From contig NZ_AUEG01000001.1 of NCBI RefSeq assembly GCF_000425865.1, positions 62,001 through 126,000 of the forward strand: a DNA stretch of 64,000 nt. The letters run 5' to 3'. Origin of the DNA: Lacticigenium naphthae DSM 19658. Its GTDB lineage: Bacteria > Bacillota > Bacilli > Lactobacillales > Carnobacteriaceae_A. Under the pieces are notes generated by a model that saw only the letters and a list, made by a program, of their open reading frames with translations, was not told where the DNA came from and searched no databases. How positions within the stretch are numbered: position 1 is the first letter of the stretch; each line of letters starts with the position of its first letter. A program made the translations under genes and the position numbers. Below, piece after piece: positions 56,174 through 64,000 of the stretch.

Positions 56174-56452
56174 TCACTTCTTTTTTTTTTCTTCAAATAC
56201 GTCATCATAAACTTCACTTACATATTTTTCTAAATCACTCAACATGCGTTGCCCTTTTTGTTCTGAGATTATTTCCATGTGAATGGCAAATTCTATCTTT
56301 TTTGAAAATCCAAACATGTGAGTATCAACCACTTCTTCGAAGGCTGGACAATCTAAACACAAATAATTTTTTTGTTGGTGAATTAATTTATAAATTTTTT
56401 GAGAATCAGCAAGAAGCAAATCTACAGCTTTCTCTTTAAAATGAATATCCAT
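56174..56452 (-). CDS. ylaN: YlaN family protein (DUF1507)
   Basis: A small soluble helical protein, 92 residues from the ATG at 56452. It aligns with B. subtilis YlaN over CPAFEEVVDTHMFGFSKKIEFA. In Staphylococcus and Bacillus, YlaN is linked to iron homeostasis, including interaction with Fur; that role is not visible in this sequence. ATGs at 56458 and 56467 are also possible, but the spacing from GGGG favours 56452. It lies between typA and ftsW. Confidence 0.88.
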   Translation of the reverse strand: MDIHFKEKAVDLLLADSQKIYKLIHQQKNYLCLDCPAFEEVVDTHMFGFSKKIEFAIHMEIISEQKGQRMLSDLEKYVSEVYDDVFEEKKKK

Positions 56453-56633
56453 GACCATAAACCCCATTTCTTAAACTAGCTATAATTATATCACAGAAAG
56501 TGAAGGCAATTACCAAATTCCTCACACTTCATCATACTTTCGTGATTATATTACTATTCTTCAAATGAGATTTTTCCGATTATATATTTGTTTACTATTT
56601 TCCTTACTATCGATTAACATCATCAAAAAAATA

Positions 56634-56673
56634 GGACTAGCAAACTAAATGATTTCATTTAGTTTACTAGTCC
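56634..56673 (-). terminator. Terminator of typA
   Basis: GGACTAG-TAAACTAAATGA pairs with TCATTTAGTTT-G-CTAGTCC almost perfectly, with a very short loop and a T-rich tail on the minus strand. It lies about 35 bases past the typA stop. Confidence 0.85.
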
Positions 56674-56708
56674 CATTCTAATTTTATTTAATAAAATTTA
56701 TGATTCTG

Positions 56709-58544
56709 TTAAGCTTTTTTTCTTTTTTTAGCTACTTTTTCTCTTTCACTCTTATTCAAAATCTTCTTCCGTAAACGAATAGATTCTGGAGTTACTTCAC
56801 AGTACTCATCCTCAGCAAGAAATTCTAAAGATTCTTCCAATGTTAATTTTTTAGGTGCTTTAATTACATTTGTTTGATCTTTGTTAGCAGACCGTACATT
56901 TGTTTTTTGCTTTTCTTTTGCAATATTTACTGTGATATCATTATCTCTTGAATTTTGTCCGACAATCATACCTTCGTAAATTTCAGTTCCTGGTTCAATA
57001 AATATTGTACCACGATCTTCAACGCCCATAATTCCGTAAGTTGTAGCAACGCCTGTTTCAGTAGAAACCAGCGCACCATTTCTACGTTCTCCAATTTTTC
57101 CGCTTAAAACAGGTAGATATTGGTCGAATGTATGGTTCATAATTCCATAACCACGAGTCATAGACATGAAGTCATTCGTAAACCCAATCAACCCACGAGC
57201 AGGTGCTAAGAATATCAAGCGAACTTGACCATTTCCTGTATGGATCATATCTTGCATTTCACCTTTACGCTGACTGAGATTTTCAATGATTGAGCCCATA
57301 TATTCTTCTGGGGTGTCAATTTGAACACGTTCAAATGGTTCGCAATCTTTTCCGTTGAATTTTTTAATAATAACTTCCGGTCTGGAAACTTGTAGTTCGA
57401 ATCCTTCACGGCGCATATTTTCAACTAAAATAGATAGATGTAATTCACCTCGGCCTGAAACGATCCATGCATCTGGAGATTCAGTGTTGTCAATACGAAG
57501 AGATACGTCTGTATGCAATTGAGTCATCAATCTTTCTTCTAACTTACGAGCTGTAACCCATTTCCCTTCACGTCCAGCAAATGGAGAATTATTAACTAAA
57601 AATGTCATTTGGAGCGTTGGTTCATCGATATGCAAAATTGGTAATGGATCAATGTGATTTGATGGCGTTACTGTTTCACCAACAAAGATATCTTCCATAC
57701 CGGAAACTGCAATCAAATCTCCTGCTTTAGCTTCTTGAATTTCTTCTCTATCCAAGCCAAAGAATCCCAAAATTTTAGTAACACGAAAGTCTTTAGTTGT
57801 TCCATCTAATTTACTTAGTGTAACAGAATCGCCTACTTTGATTGTGCCTCTGAAGACTCTACCTATTCCAATTCTTCCGACATAATCATTATAGTCTAAT
57901 AATGAGACTTGGAATTGTAAAGGTTCGTCACTGTTATCAATTGGAGCTGGAATTGCTTCCATGATCGTTTCAAAAATAGGATCCATAGTTGGTTCTTGAT
58001 TACTTGGATCTTCAGAAAAACTACTAGTTCCATTTAATGCTGACGCATACAAAACTGGAAATTCTAATTGTTGTTCATTTGCGCCTAATTCGATAAATAA
58101 GTCTAACACTTCATCTACAACTTCTGCAGGACGTGCAGTGTCTTTATCGATTTTATTAATAACGACTATTGGAGTTAGTTTTTGTTCAAGTGCTTTTTTC
58201 AAAACGAAACGGGTTTGCGGCATAGTACCCTCGTATGAATCCACAACAAGAACTACCCCATCAACCATTTTCATGATTCGTTCAACTTCGCCACCGAAGT
58301 CTGCGTGTCCAGGTGTGTCCAAAATATTGATACGATTTTCTTTATATTGTACTGCAGTATTTTTTGCTAAAATTGTAATACCGCGTTCTTTTTCAATAGC
58401 GTTTGAGTCCATTGCACGTTCACCAAGATTGCTATGACTACCTAGGGTGTCAGATTGTTTTAATAATTCGTCAACTAATGTTGTTTTACCATGGTCAACG
58501 TGGGCAATAATCGCAATATTACGTATATTATTTCTTTTTTTCAT
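56709..58544 (-). CDS. typA: Ribosome-associated GTPase TypA/BipA
   Basis: A 611-residue translational GTPase of the EF-G/LepA class used in ribosome assembly and stress. G1 AHVDHGKTTL, G2 region ERGITI, G3 DTPGHADFGGEVER and G4 NKIDK are intact. Domain II, an EF-G-like domain (DTPEEYMGSIIENLSQRKGEM) and the TypA-specific C-terminal domain follow. It has a strong promoter and a leader of about 115 bases. Confidence 0.97.
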   Translation of the reverse strand: MKKRNNIRNIAIIAHVDHGKTTLVDELLKQSDTLGSHSNLGERAMDSNAIEKERGITILAKNTAVQYKENRINILDTPGHADFGGEVERIMKMVDGVVLVVDSYEGTMPQTRFVLKKALEQKLTPIVVINKIDKDTARPAEVVDEVLDLFIELGANEQQLEFPVLYASALNGTSSFSEDPSNQEPTMDPIFETIMEAIPAPIDNSDEPLQFQVSLLDYNDYVGRIGIGRVFRGTIKVGDSVTLSKLDGTTKDFRVTKILGFFGLDREEIQEAKAGDLIAVSGMEDIFVGETVTPSNHIDPLPILHIDEPTLQMTFLVNNSPFAGREGKWVTARKLEERLMTQLHTDVSLRIDNTESPDAWIVSGRGELHLSILVENMRREGFELQVSRPEVIIKKFNGKDCEPFERVQIDTPEEYMGSIIENLSQRKGEMQDMIHTGNGQVRLIFLAPARGLIGFTNDFMSMTRGYGIMNHTFDQYLPVLSGKIGERRNGALVSTETGVATTYGIMGVEDRGTIFIEPGTEIYEGMIVGQNSRDNDITVNIAKEKQKTNVRSANKDQTNVIKAPKKLTLEESLEFLAEDEYCEVTPESIRLRKKILNKSEREKVAKKRKKA

Positions 58545-58668
58545 TTGATTTATTCCTCCAAAACTTGTCCACTCATTTTCATGAGTTTATATAAAAAAAG
58601 CACCTACTCTTAAATATAACTGGTTAAGAATAAATACAGTGATTACTCAATTTATCTTCAACTTTTAT

Positions 58669-58696
58669 ATTATATCAGTTTCTAGCACTATTGCAA
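58669..58696 (-). promoter_or_regulatory. Predicted promoter of typA
   Basis: -35 TTGCAA (58696-58691), 16-base spacer ending in TGA (extended -10), perfect -10 TATAAT (58674-58669). It overlaps the last codons of the upstream phosphatase gene. Confidence 0.75.
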
Positions 58697-59482
58697 CCTT
58701 TTCTTTTCTAAATAGCCTAAAAAATCTTTGATAGATTGCGGAGTGCCACATGCAAATGATTGTTTATTCAACAAATCAATTGCCATTCCATCAAAATTCC
58801 GTGTCACTAAACCTGTTTCAGCAATGAGTATTAAGGCTGGTGCGAAATCCCACGGCTCTAGTGAAGAAGCTAAATAGAGTGCCGTTCTGCCCTGTAAAAC
58901 CTCCATCATTTCCAAGCCAGCGGAGCCGATCATACGCACACCGAGAGATTCGTTTCCTAAATTACGGTGAGTCTCAAATTCTTTCCGAAAAATTATTTGT
59001 GAGTTTAGAGCTAACAAGCCATTTCTCATAGAAATATTCTTCGGTTGGCTGATTTTTTCTCCGTTGACCCATGCTCCTCTACCTTTAGTTGCTTCATACA
59101 ACTTGTTGTTGTATACATCGTAAATCATTCCTATTTGACCTACTCCATCTTCATATACGGCTATCATTACAGCATAATTTTTTTGTTGCATAATAAAATT
59201 CGTTGTCCCATCGATCGGATCCAAGTACCAGATATTACCGTCCAATTTTGTTACGGTATTTCCAAAACCTTCTTCACTAAAGATGAGTTCGTCAGGGAAA
59301 TAAGTTCGGATTTTTTCAACAAAGTATTTTTCTATCTCTTTATCAATATTTGTAACTAAATCTGTTCGGTTACTTTTCTGTTGAACAGATAAATCATTTT
59401 TTAATAAAATTTGTATTTTATCTCCAGCTTCTAGAACCCACTTTTTTATCAACAGCGTTCTTTCTTCGAGATTCATTGCCAT
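58688..59482 (-). CDS. Inositol monophosphatase family protein
   Basis: A 264-residue Mg-dependent phosphatase. The metal motifs are complete: FSEEGFG, YLDPIDGTTNFI and the C-terminal LEPWDFAPALILIAETG. Likely substrates in the family are inositol phosphate, 3'-phosphoadenosine phosphate or fructose bisphosphate; which applies cannot be told. It lies between the pdh terminator and typA, on the same strand, with no clear promoter identified in 59483-59660. Confidence 0.92.
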   Translation of the reverse strand: MAMNLEERTLLIKKWVLEAGDKIQILLKNDLSVQQKSNRTDLVTNIDKEIEKYFVEKIRTYFPDELIFSEEGFGNTVTKLDGNIWYLDPIDGTTNFIMQQKNYAVMIAVYEDGVGQIGMIYDVYNNKLYEATKGRGAWVNGEKISQPKNISMRNGLLALNSQIIFRKEFETHRNLGNESLGVRMIGSAGLEMMEVLQGRTALYLASSLEPWDFAPALILIAETGLVTRNFDGMAIDLLNKQSFACGTPQSIKDFLGYLEKKRLQ

Positions 59483-59662
59483 ATATGTTCACCCCTCATC
59501 TCTCTATTTTATATAAAAAGAACTATTTTAACAAAATATAGCTATTTGGTCTTGTGGAGAAAAGGACTATTTAATACTCCTACTTATTAATTTTTAGAGT
59601 ATCTTCTTTTTCTATGTATAAGTACTTTTTGCAATTTCTTACATATTATTTTTCATAAAATT

Positions 59663-59699
59663 TGATCCCCCCTTCTTACTTACATAAAAGGGGGGATCA
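59663..59699 (-). terminator. Terminator of the pdh operon
   Basis: TGATCCCCCCTT pairs with AAGGGGGGATCA, a perfect 12-bp GC-rich stem with a 13-base loop, then AATTTT. It lies eight bases past the pdhD stop. Confidence 0.85.
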
Positions 59700-59706
59700 T
59701 TTTAAA

Positions 59707-61113
59707 TTACATATGAATTGGCATACCCAGGGCAGCTTCTGCAGCATCCATTACTGATTCACCTAGTGATGGATGTCCGTGGATCGTCAATGCGATATCT
59801 TCCGCATTCATTCCACTTTCAACAGCTAAACCTAGTTCAGCAATAATGTCACTTGCATTTATTCCGGCTACTTGTGCTCCAACGATCACATTGTCTTCTT
59901 TAGTTGTAACTAAACGCACAAAACCTTCAGTTGCATTTAGAGACAATGCCCGACCATTTCCACCAAGTGGGAATTTAGTCGCTTTTACATTTAACCCTTT
60001 GTCCTTAGCTTCTTTTTCAGTATAACCTACTGAAGCAATTTCAGGATTCGTAAATGCTACTGCTGGAAGTGCACGATAATCAACGGCAACTTTTTTACCG
60101 GAGATAGCTTCAGCAGCAACTTTTGCTTCATAACTAGCTTTATGAGCTAAAGCTGGTCCAGGAACTATATCTCCAACTGCGAAAATACTATCTACATTTG
60201 TGCGACCTTGTTCATCGACCTCAATAAGTCCTCTTTCGCCGACTTCAACACCAGCTTGTTCAAGACCCATTTCATCTGTATTTGGACGACGGCCAACGGT
60301 AACCAACACATATTCAACATCTAGAGATTTCTCTTCTCCATTAGCTTCATATTTTACAGTTACACCATTATCCGTAGTTTGAGCTTCTTTAGCCATAGCT
60401 TCTGTAACAATATTTACGCCTTTAGCTTTAAAGTTTTTCTCAACTAATTTGACCATATCTTTATCAAAACCATTTAAAATTGAAGGTAGTCCTTCTAAAA
60501 TAGTGACTTCTGTACCTAAATTAGCATACGCTCCAGCTAATTCACTCCCAATATATCCTCCACCAACAATCGCCATTGTTTTAGGAATTTCTTTGAGTGC
60601 TAACGCTCCTGTTGAATCAAGAACACGTTCACCAAATTTAAACCCTTTGATTTGAATTGGACGACTTCCTGTAGCAACAATTGCATTGTTAAATGAGTAC
60701 GTTTGCGCACTCGTTTCAGTCATCACACGTAAAGTATTTCCATCTACGAAGAAAGCTTCTCCTCTAAGAATTTCTACTTTATTTTTCTTTAAAAGCATTT
60801 CTACTCCACCAGTAAGTTTATCAACAACTTGTTCTTTTTTCCATTTTTGAGTAGTTTCAAAGTTGATAGAAACATTTTCTGTTGAGACACCAAAAACGGA
60901 TGAATCCAAAGCTTCTTGATAACGGTGACCTGCAGAAATCAATGCCTTTGATGGAATACATCCAACATTCAGGCAAACTCCTCCGATATATTCTTTTTCA
61001 ATGATCGCAACTTTTTGTCCCATTTGGGCAGCACGGATGGCAGCTACATAGCCGCCAGGTCCAGCACCGATAACAACTGTGTCTAATTCAATTGCGAAAT
61101 CTCCTACAACCAT
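59707..61113 (-). CDS. pdhD: Dihydrolipoyl dehydrogenase (E3)
   Basis: A 468-residue FAD disulfide oxidoreductase that reoxidises the lipoyl arm of E2 with NAD+. FAD motif [17 protein letters not shown], redox-active pair CLNVGC, NAD motif [17 protein letters not shown] motif [16 protein letters not shown] and the catalytic His in [10 protein letters not shown] are all present. It is the last gene of the pdh operon, 12 bases after pdhC. Confidence 0.97.
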   Translation of the reverse strand: MVVGDFAIELDTVVIGAGPGGYVAAIRAAQMGQKVAIIEKEYIGGVCLNVGCIPSKALISAGHRYQEALDSSVFGVSTENVSINFETTQKWKKEQVVDKLTGGVEMLLKKNKVEILRGEAFFVDGNTLRVMTETSAQTYSFNNAIVATGSRPIQIKGFKFGERVLDSTGALALKEIPKTMAIVGGGYIGSELAGAYANLGTEVTILEGLPSILNGFDKDMVKLVEKNFKAKGVNIVTEAMAKEAQTTDNGVTVKYEANGEEKSLDVEYVLVTVGRRPNTDEMGLEQAGVEVGERGLIEVDEQGRTNVDSIFAVGDIVPGPALAHKASYEAKVAAEAISGKKVAVDYRALPAVAFTNPEIASVGYTEKEAKDKGLNVKATKFPLGGNGRALSLNATEGFVRLVTTKEDNVIVGAQVAGINASDIIAELGLAVESGMNAEDIALTIHGHPSLGESVMDAAEAALGMPIHM

Positions 61114-61125
61114 CTAATATTCACC

Positions 61126-62769
61126 TTAACCTTCCATTAATAATAACTCTGGATCATTTAATAATCTCTTCAGTTCGTTCATAGCTTTTTGACCTGTAGC
61201 CCCATCAATCACACGGTGGTCAAACACTAATGACAATTCTAACATAGGTGCTGCAACAACTTCGCCATCTTCGTTTACGATAGCTTTTTGTGCAATACGA
61301 CCTACACCTAAAATAGCAACTTCTGGATAGTTAATAATTGGGGTAAACCAACCACCACCAACAGAACCGATGTTACTAATCGAAATAGATCCATCAGACA
61401 TTTCATCTGATTTCAATTTACCTTCGTGAGCTTTGGCAGCCAGTTCATTGATCTCATCAGCAATTTTGAACATGCCTTTTTTATCTGCATCTTGAACCAC
61501 TGGTACATATAATCCACGTTCAGTATCAGCTGCGATACCAATGTTGTAATAGTTTTTGTAAACTATTTCATTAGTAGTATCATCAATTGATGAATTTAGA
61601 GCAGGGAATTTACGCATAACCGCAACAATCGCTTTTACAACGTAAGGAAGGAATGTTAATTTAGTTCCTTGATCTGCAGCAACTACTTTAAATTTCTTGC
61701 GGTGTGCCATTAATTTAGTAACATCTACATCATCAAACAGCGCAACAGATGGAATAGTCAAATTACTGTTTACCATCGCATTGCCAATTGCTTTTCTAGT
61801 AAGAGACATTTTTTCACGCGTTTCTTGATCAGAACGTGAAGATTTGAATGGTTTAGCAGCTGCTGAAACAGAAGCTTTAGAAGGAGTTGTACTCTCTTCT
61901 TTTTTCCCGCTTGGAGAGCTTTTTGTTTCTTCTTTTGCTGAAACTGCAGGAGTTTCAGTAGCACTACTTTTACCATGTTTTAAGAAATTGTCTATGTCTT
62001 CTTTAATAACGCGTCCACCTTTACCAGTTGCTTCGACAACTGAAATATCAACGTCTTTTTCACGCGCATATTGACGTACAGACGGCATAGATAACACCTG
62101 TTTATTGGGATCTGAAGCTTTTACAACGCTTGAGTTAGCACTTTCACTTGCAGCATCCTCAGTCATTTTGCTTTCTGCTTGAGGTGAAGCAGGAGATTGT
62201 ACATCTGCAGGAGCTGCAGTTGCAATATGCATTAATACGTCTCCTACATTGACCACTGTACCTTCTTCTTCAAGAATTTCCTTAACAGTTCCAGCTACAG
62301 GAGAAGCGATTTCAGTAACTGATTTATCATTTTGGATTTCTGCTAAAGAATCTTCTTCTTCAACAGTGTCTCCTTCTGATACTAACCATTTTACAATTTC
62401 ACCTTCTGCCATTCCTTCACCAACGTCAGGCATTTTAAATTCAAATAGAGATCCTTCTGAAGAAGTTTTTGCTGTTTCAGATTGAGGGCTCTCTTGAGTT
62501 TGAGTTTCTTCAGTTTCAGATGAAGAATCTCCTTCTGCATCAATTTCTAAGATAGGATCACCTACATTAACTACGGTCCCAGCTTCTTCTAAAATTTTTC
62601 TAATTGTTCCATCAACTGGGGAAGCAATTTCCGTAACAGATTTGTCGTTTTGAATTTCTGCAACAGAATCTCCTTCTGCAACAGTATCTCCTTCTGAAAT
62701 TAACCAGCTGACGATTTCGCCTTCTGCCATTCCTTCGCCAACATCTGGCATTTTAAATGTATAAGCCAT
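61126..62769 (-). CDS. pdhC: Dihydrolipoamide acetyltransferase (E2) with two lipoyl domains
   Basis: A 547-residue core subunit of pyruvate dehydrogenase. Two lipoyl domains (about residues 2-75 and 110-185) each carry the lipoylated Lys in QNDKSVTEI and are strikingly alike. Acidic and Ala/Ser/Pro-rich linkers separate them. A peripheral-subunit-binding domain ([18 protein letters not shown]) and the catalytic domain with the active-site [11 protein letters not shown] follow. It is separated from pdhB by 114 bases that hold a hairpin. Confidence 0.96.
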   Translation of the reverse strand: MAYTFKMPDVGEGMAEGEIVSWLISEGDTVAEGDSVAEIQNDKSVTEIASPVDGTIRKILEEAGTVVNVGDPILEIDAEGDSSSETEETQTQESPQSETAKTSSEGSLFEFKMPDVGEGMAEGEIVKWLVSEGDTVEEEDSLAEIQNDKSVTEIASPVAGTVKEILEEEGTVVNVGDVLMHIATAAPADVQSPASPQAESKMTEDAASESANSSVVKASDPNKQVLSMPSVRQYAREKDVDISVVEATGKGGRVIKEDIDNFLKHGKSSATETPAVSAKEETKSSPSGKKEESTTPSKASVSAAAKPFKSSRSDQETREKMSLTRKAIGNAMVNSNLTIPSVALFDDVDVTKLMAHRKKFKVVAADQGTKLTFLPYVVKAIVAVMRKFPALNSSIDDTTNEIVYKNYYNIGIAADTERGLYVPVVQDADKKGMFKIADEINELAAKAHEGKLKSDEMSDGSISISNIGSVGGGWFTPIINYPEVAILGVGRIAQKAIVNEDGEVVAAPMLELSLVFDHRVIDGATGQKAMNELKRLLNDPELLLMEG

Positions 62770-62828
62770 ATTATAAGTCTCTTCCCTTCTTTGTCCTTTT
62801 TAACTTACCTGAAAACTATGGAGAATAA

Positions 62829-62857
62829 GCAAATGCAATTTTAACAATCGCATTTGC
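62829..62857 (-). other. Intercistronic hairpin between pdhB and pdhC
   Basis: GCAAATGC and GCATTTGC pair, with further AT pairs inside, 27 bases past the pdhB stop. There is no U-tract, so it is more likely an mRNA-stabilising or processing element than a terminator. Confidence 0.45.
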
Positions 62858-62883
62858 CATTTTTAGACCTTTACTATTTTCTA

Positions 62884-63861
62884 TTAAAAGTTATAAGCTT
62901 CTTTTACTTTACCAATGATATCTTTAGCATTTGGTAACCAGTCATTTTCAACTGTTCCAAATGGATACACTGTATCAGGAGCTGCTACGAAACCAATAGG
63001 AGCTTTTAATGATAAGATTGCACGTTGTGAAATCTCAGAAATGACCGTTGCACCGACACCAGCTTGGCGTTGTGCTTCTTGAACCATTACTGCTCTGCCT
63101 GTTTTTTCTACAGAATTTATGATCGTTTCAATATCTAACGGTGAAACAGTTCTCAAATCGATCACTTCTGCTGAAATGTTTTCTGCTTCTAATTGTTCAG
63201 CTGCTTTAAGAGCTTCGCGAACCATGTATCCGTAAGTCACAATAGTTACATCTTTACCTTCGCGAGCAATTGCTGCCTTACCTAAAGGAATTGTATACTG
63301 TTCTTCTGGTACTTCGTCACGGAACGAGCGATACAGTTTCATATGCTCTAAAAATACAACAGGATCTTCATCACGAATAGCGGATGTCAATAGTCCTTTA
63401 GCATCGTACGGATTGGATGGAATCACGACTTTCAAACCAGGTGATTGAGCCATTAATCCTTCTAAATTATCTGCGTGCATTTCCGGAGTGTGTACTCCTC
63501 CACCAAACGGTGAACGAACTACAACTGGTAAGTTTACTTTTCCACCCATACGGTAGCGTGTACGTGCCATTTGTCCAACAATTGAATCCATTACTTCAAA
63601 TACAAATCCGAAGAATTGAATTTCTGCAATTGGACGGAATCCTTGCATAGCTAATCCGAACGCCATACCACCAATACCAGATTCAGCAAGTGGAGTATCA
63701 TTGACGCGATCTTCACCATATTTATCAAAAAGTCCTTGAGTTGCACGGAAAACTCCGCCATTTTTACCAACGTCTTCACCAAATATCATCACTTTTTCAT
63801 CTTTAGCCATTTCTTGATCTAAAGCTTCTGTGATAGCTTGTATCATTGTGAGATTCGCCAT
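62884..63861 (-). CDS. pdhB: Pyruvate dehydrogenase E1 beta subunit
   Basis: A 325-residue subunit of the TPP-dependent E1. The start ([29 protein letters not shown]), [38 protein letters not shown] and the C-terminal [15 protein letters not shown] are diagnostic. Its RBS (GGAGAG) overlaps the end of pdhA and the ATG lies three bases after the pdhA stop. It requires TPP, tying it to thiT and thiN. Confidence 0.97.
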   Translation of the reverse strand: MANLTMIQAITEALDQEMAKDEKVMIFGEDVGKNGGVFRATQGLFDKYGEDRVNDTPLAESGIGGMAFGLAMQGFRPIAEIQFFGFVFEVMDSIVGQMARTRYRMGGKVNLPVVVRSPFGGGVHTPEMHADNLEGLMAQSPGLKVVIPSNPYDAKGLLTSAIRDEDPVVFLEHMKLYRSFRDEVPEEQYTIPLGKAAIAREGKDVTIVTYGYMVREALKAAEQLEAENISAEVIDLRTVSPLDIETIINSVEKTGRAVMVQEAQRQAGVGATVISEISQRAILSLKAPIGFVAAPDTVYPFGTVENDWLPNAKDIIGKVKEAYNF

Positions 63862-63863
63862 GA

Positions 63864-64000
63864 TTATTTACTCTCCTTTGCTTCGTATTTAGCAATTTGC
63901 TCCTGAATGTTTTGTCCAGGTTCATTGAACATTGATTTTAGGAAGTTTGAAATTTTTTGTTTTGGAGCTTGATCTGCTTCTTTAGCAGCTTCTTTTATTT
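63864..64000 (-). CDS. pdhA: Pyruvate dehydrogenase E1 alpha subunit (C-terminal 45 residues, cut by window edge)
   Basis: The reading frame from the right edge ends at TAA (63866-63864). The visible tail contains [20 protein letters not shown], which fits the C terminus of E1 alpha. Position directly before pdhB, with the pdhB RBS inside its last codons, supports the call. The thiamine-binding core lies outside the window. Confidence 0.85.
   Translation of the reverse strand, partial: IKEAAKEADQAPKQKISNFLKSMFNEPGQNIQEQIAKYEAKESK

Noticed and set aside
58560-58660. T7 run after a weak hairpin in the typA leader, as a possible attenuator
   Set aside because: The only helix near it (TCTTAA with TTAAGA) is short and does not reach the T-run, so it does not make a convincing terminator.

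Overview
The window is AT-rich Firmicutes (Bacillota) DNA and is almost entirely chromosomal housekeeping sequence. Several points suggest a member of the Lactobacillales, most likely Carnobacteriaceae or a relative of Enterococcus: the V-type ATPase genes in the enterococcal ntp order, a TPP-riboswitch-controlled ThiT thiamine transporter, the comEA-comEB-comEC-holA-rpsT and rpsO-pnp arrangements, RNase J2, and the pdhABCD operon. This assignment is inference from family content; no 16S rRNA or other species marker is present. Nearly all genes lie on the minus strand. The exceptions are rpmB, a small SOS-controlled gene, a transposase and birA.

Layout. 1-4464: oligopeptide ABC transporter operon oppDFBCA (oppA cut by the window edge). 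4551-10232: acpP, plsX, recG, fakA and an Asp23-family gene, with rpmB diverging at 10467. 10656-10969: two convergent terminators enclosing a highly structured, repeat-like element. 10970-22869: the conserved run thiN-rpe-rsgA-prkC-stp-rsmB-fmt-priA-coaBC-rpoZ-gmk. 22954-24261: a patatin-like lipase. 24514-33177: a nine-gene V-type ATPase operon (ntpFIKECGABD) whose c subunit keeps the Na+-binding residues known from E. hirae. It is preceded by a promoter and a leader that looks like a transcription attenuator. 33180-34078: a gene-poor stretch, then a YolD-like gene under two LexA/DinR boxes. 34164-38243: cardiolipin synthase, then pcp with the paired DUF979/DUF969 transporter subunits. 38289-39699: a complete IS1595-type insertion with 27-bp inverted repeats, an 8-bp target duplication, an internally shortened transposase and a small membrane-protein passenger gene. 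It sits in the U-tract of the thiT terminator. 39808-40533: thiT with TPP riboswitch. 40556-48682: rnjB, birA, pnp, rpsO, uvrB, rpsT. 48686-53299: holA and the competence genes comEC, comEB, comEA. 53448-59482: coaD, rsmD, ylbG, ftsW, ylaN, typA and an inositol-monophosphatase-family gene. 59663-64000: pyruvate dehydrogenase complex pdhA (partial)-B-C-D.

Themes. RNA-level control recurs: the TPP riboswitch with an SD-sequestering hairpin, the V-ATPase leader with mutually exclusive terminator and antiterminator, the structured rpsO and rpsT leaders, and an inverted repeat before pnp. Thiamine salvage (thiT, thiN) supplies the TPP needed by the pyruvate dehydrogenase encoded at the other end. 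No CRISPR array, prophage, tRNA or rRNA gene was seen. The most promising candidates for undescribed biology are the V-ATPase leader, the passenger-carrying IS, the SOS-controlled orphan gene and the structured convergent intergenic element.
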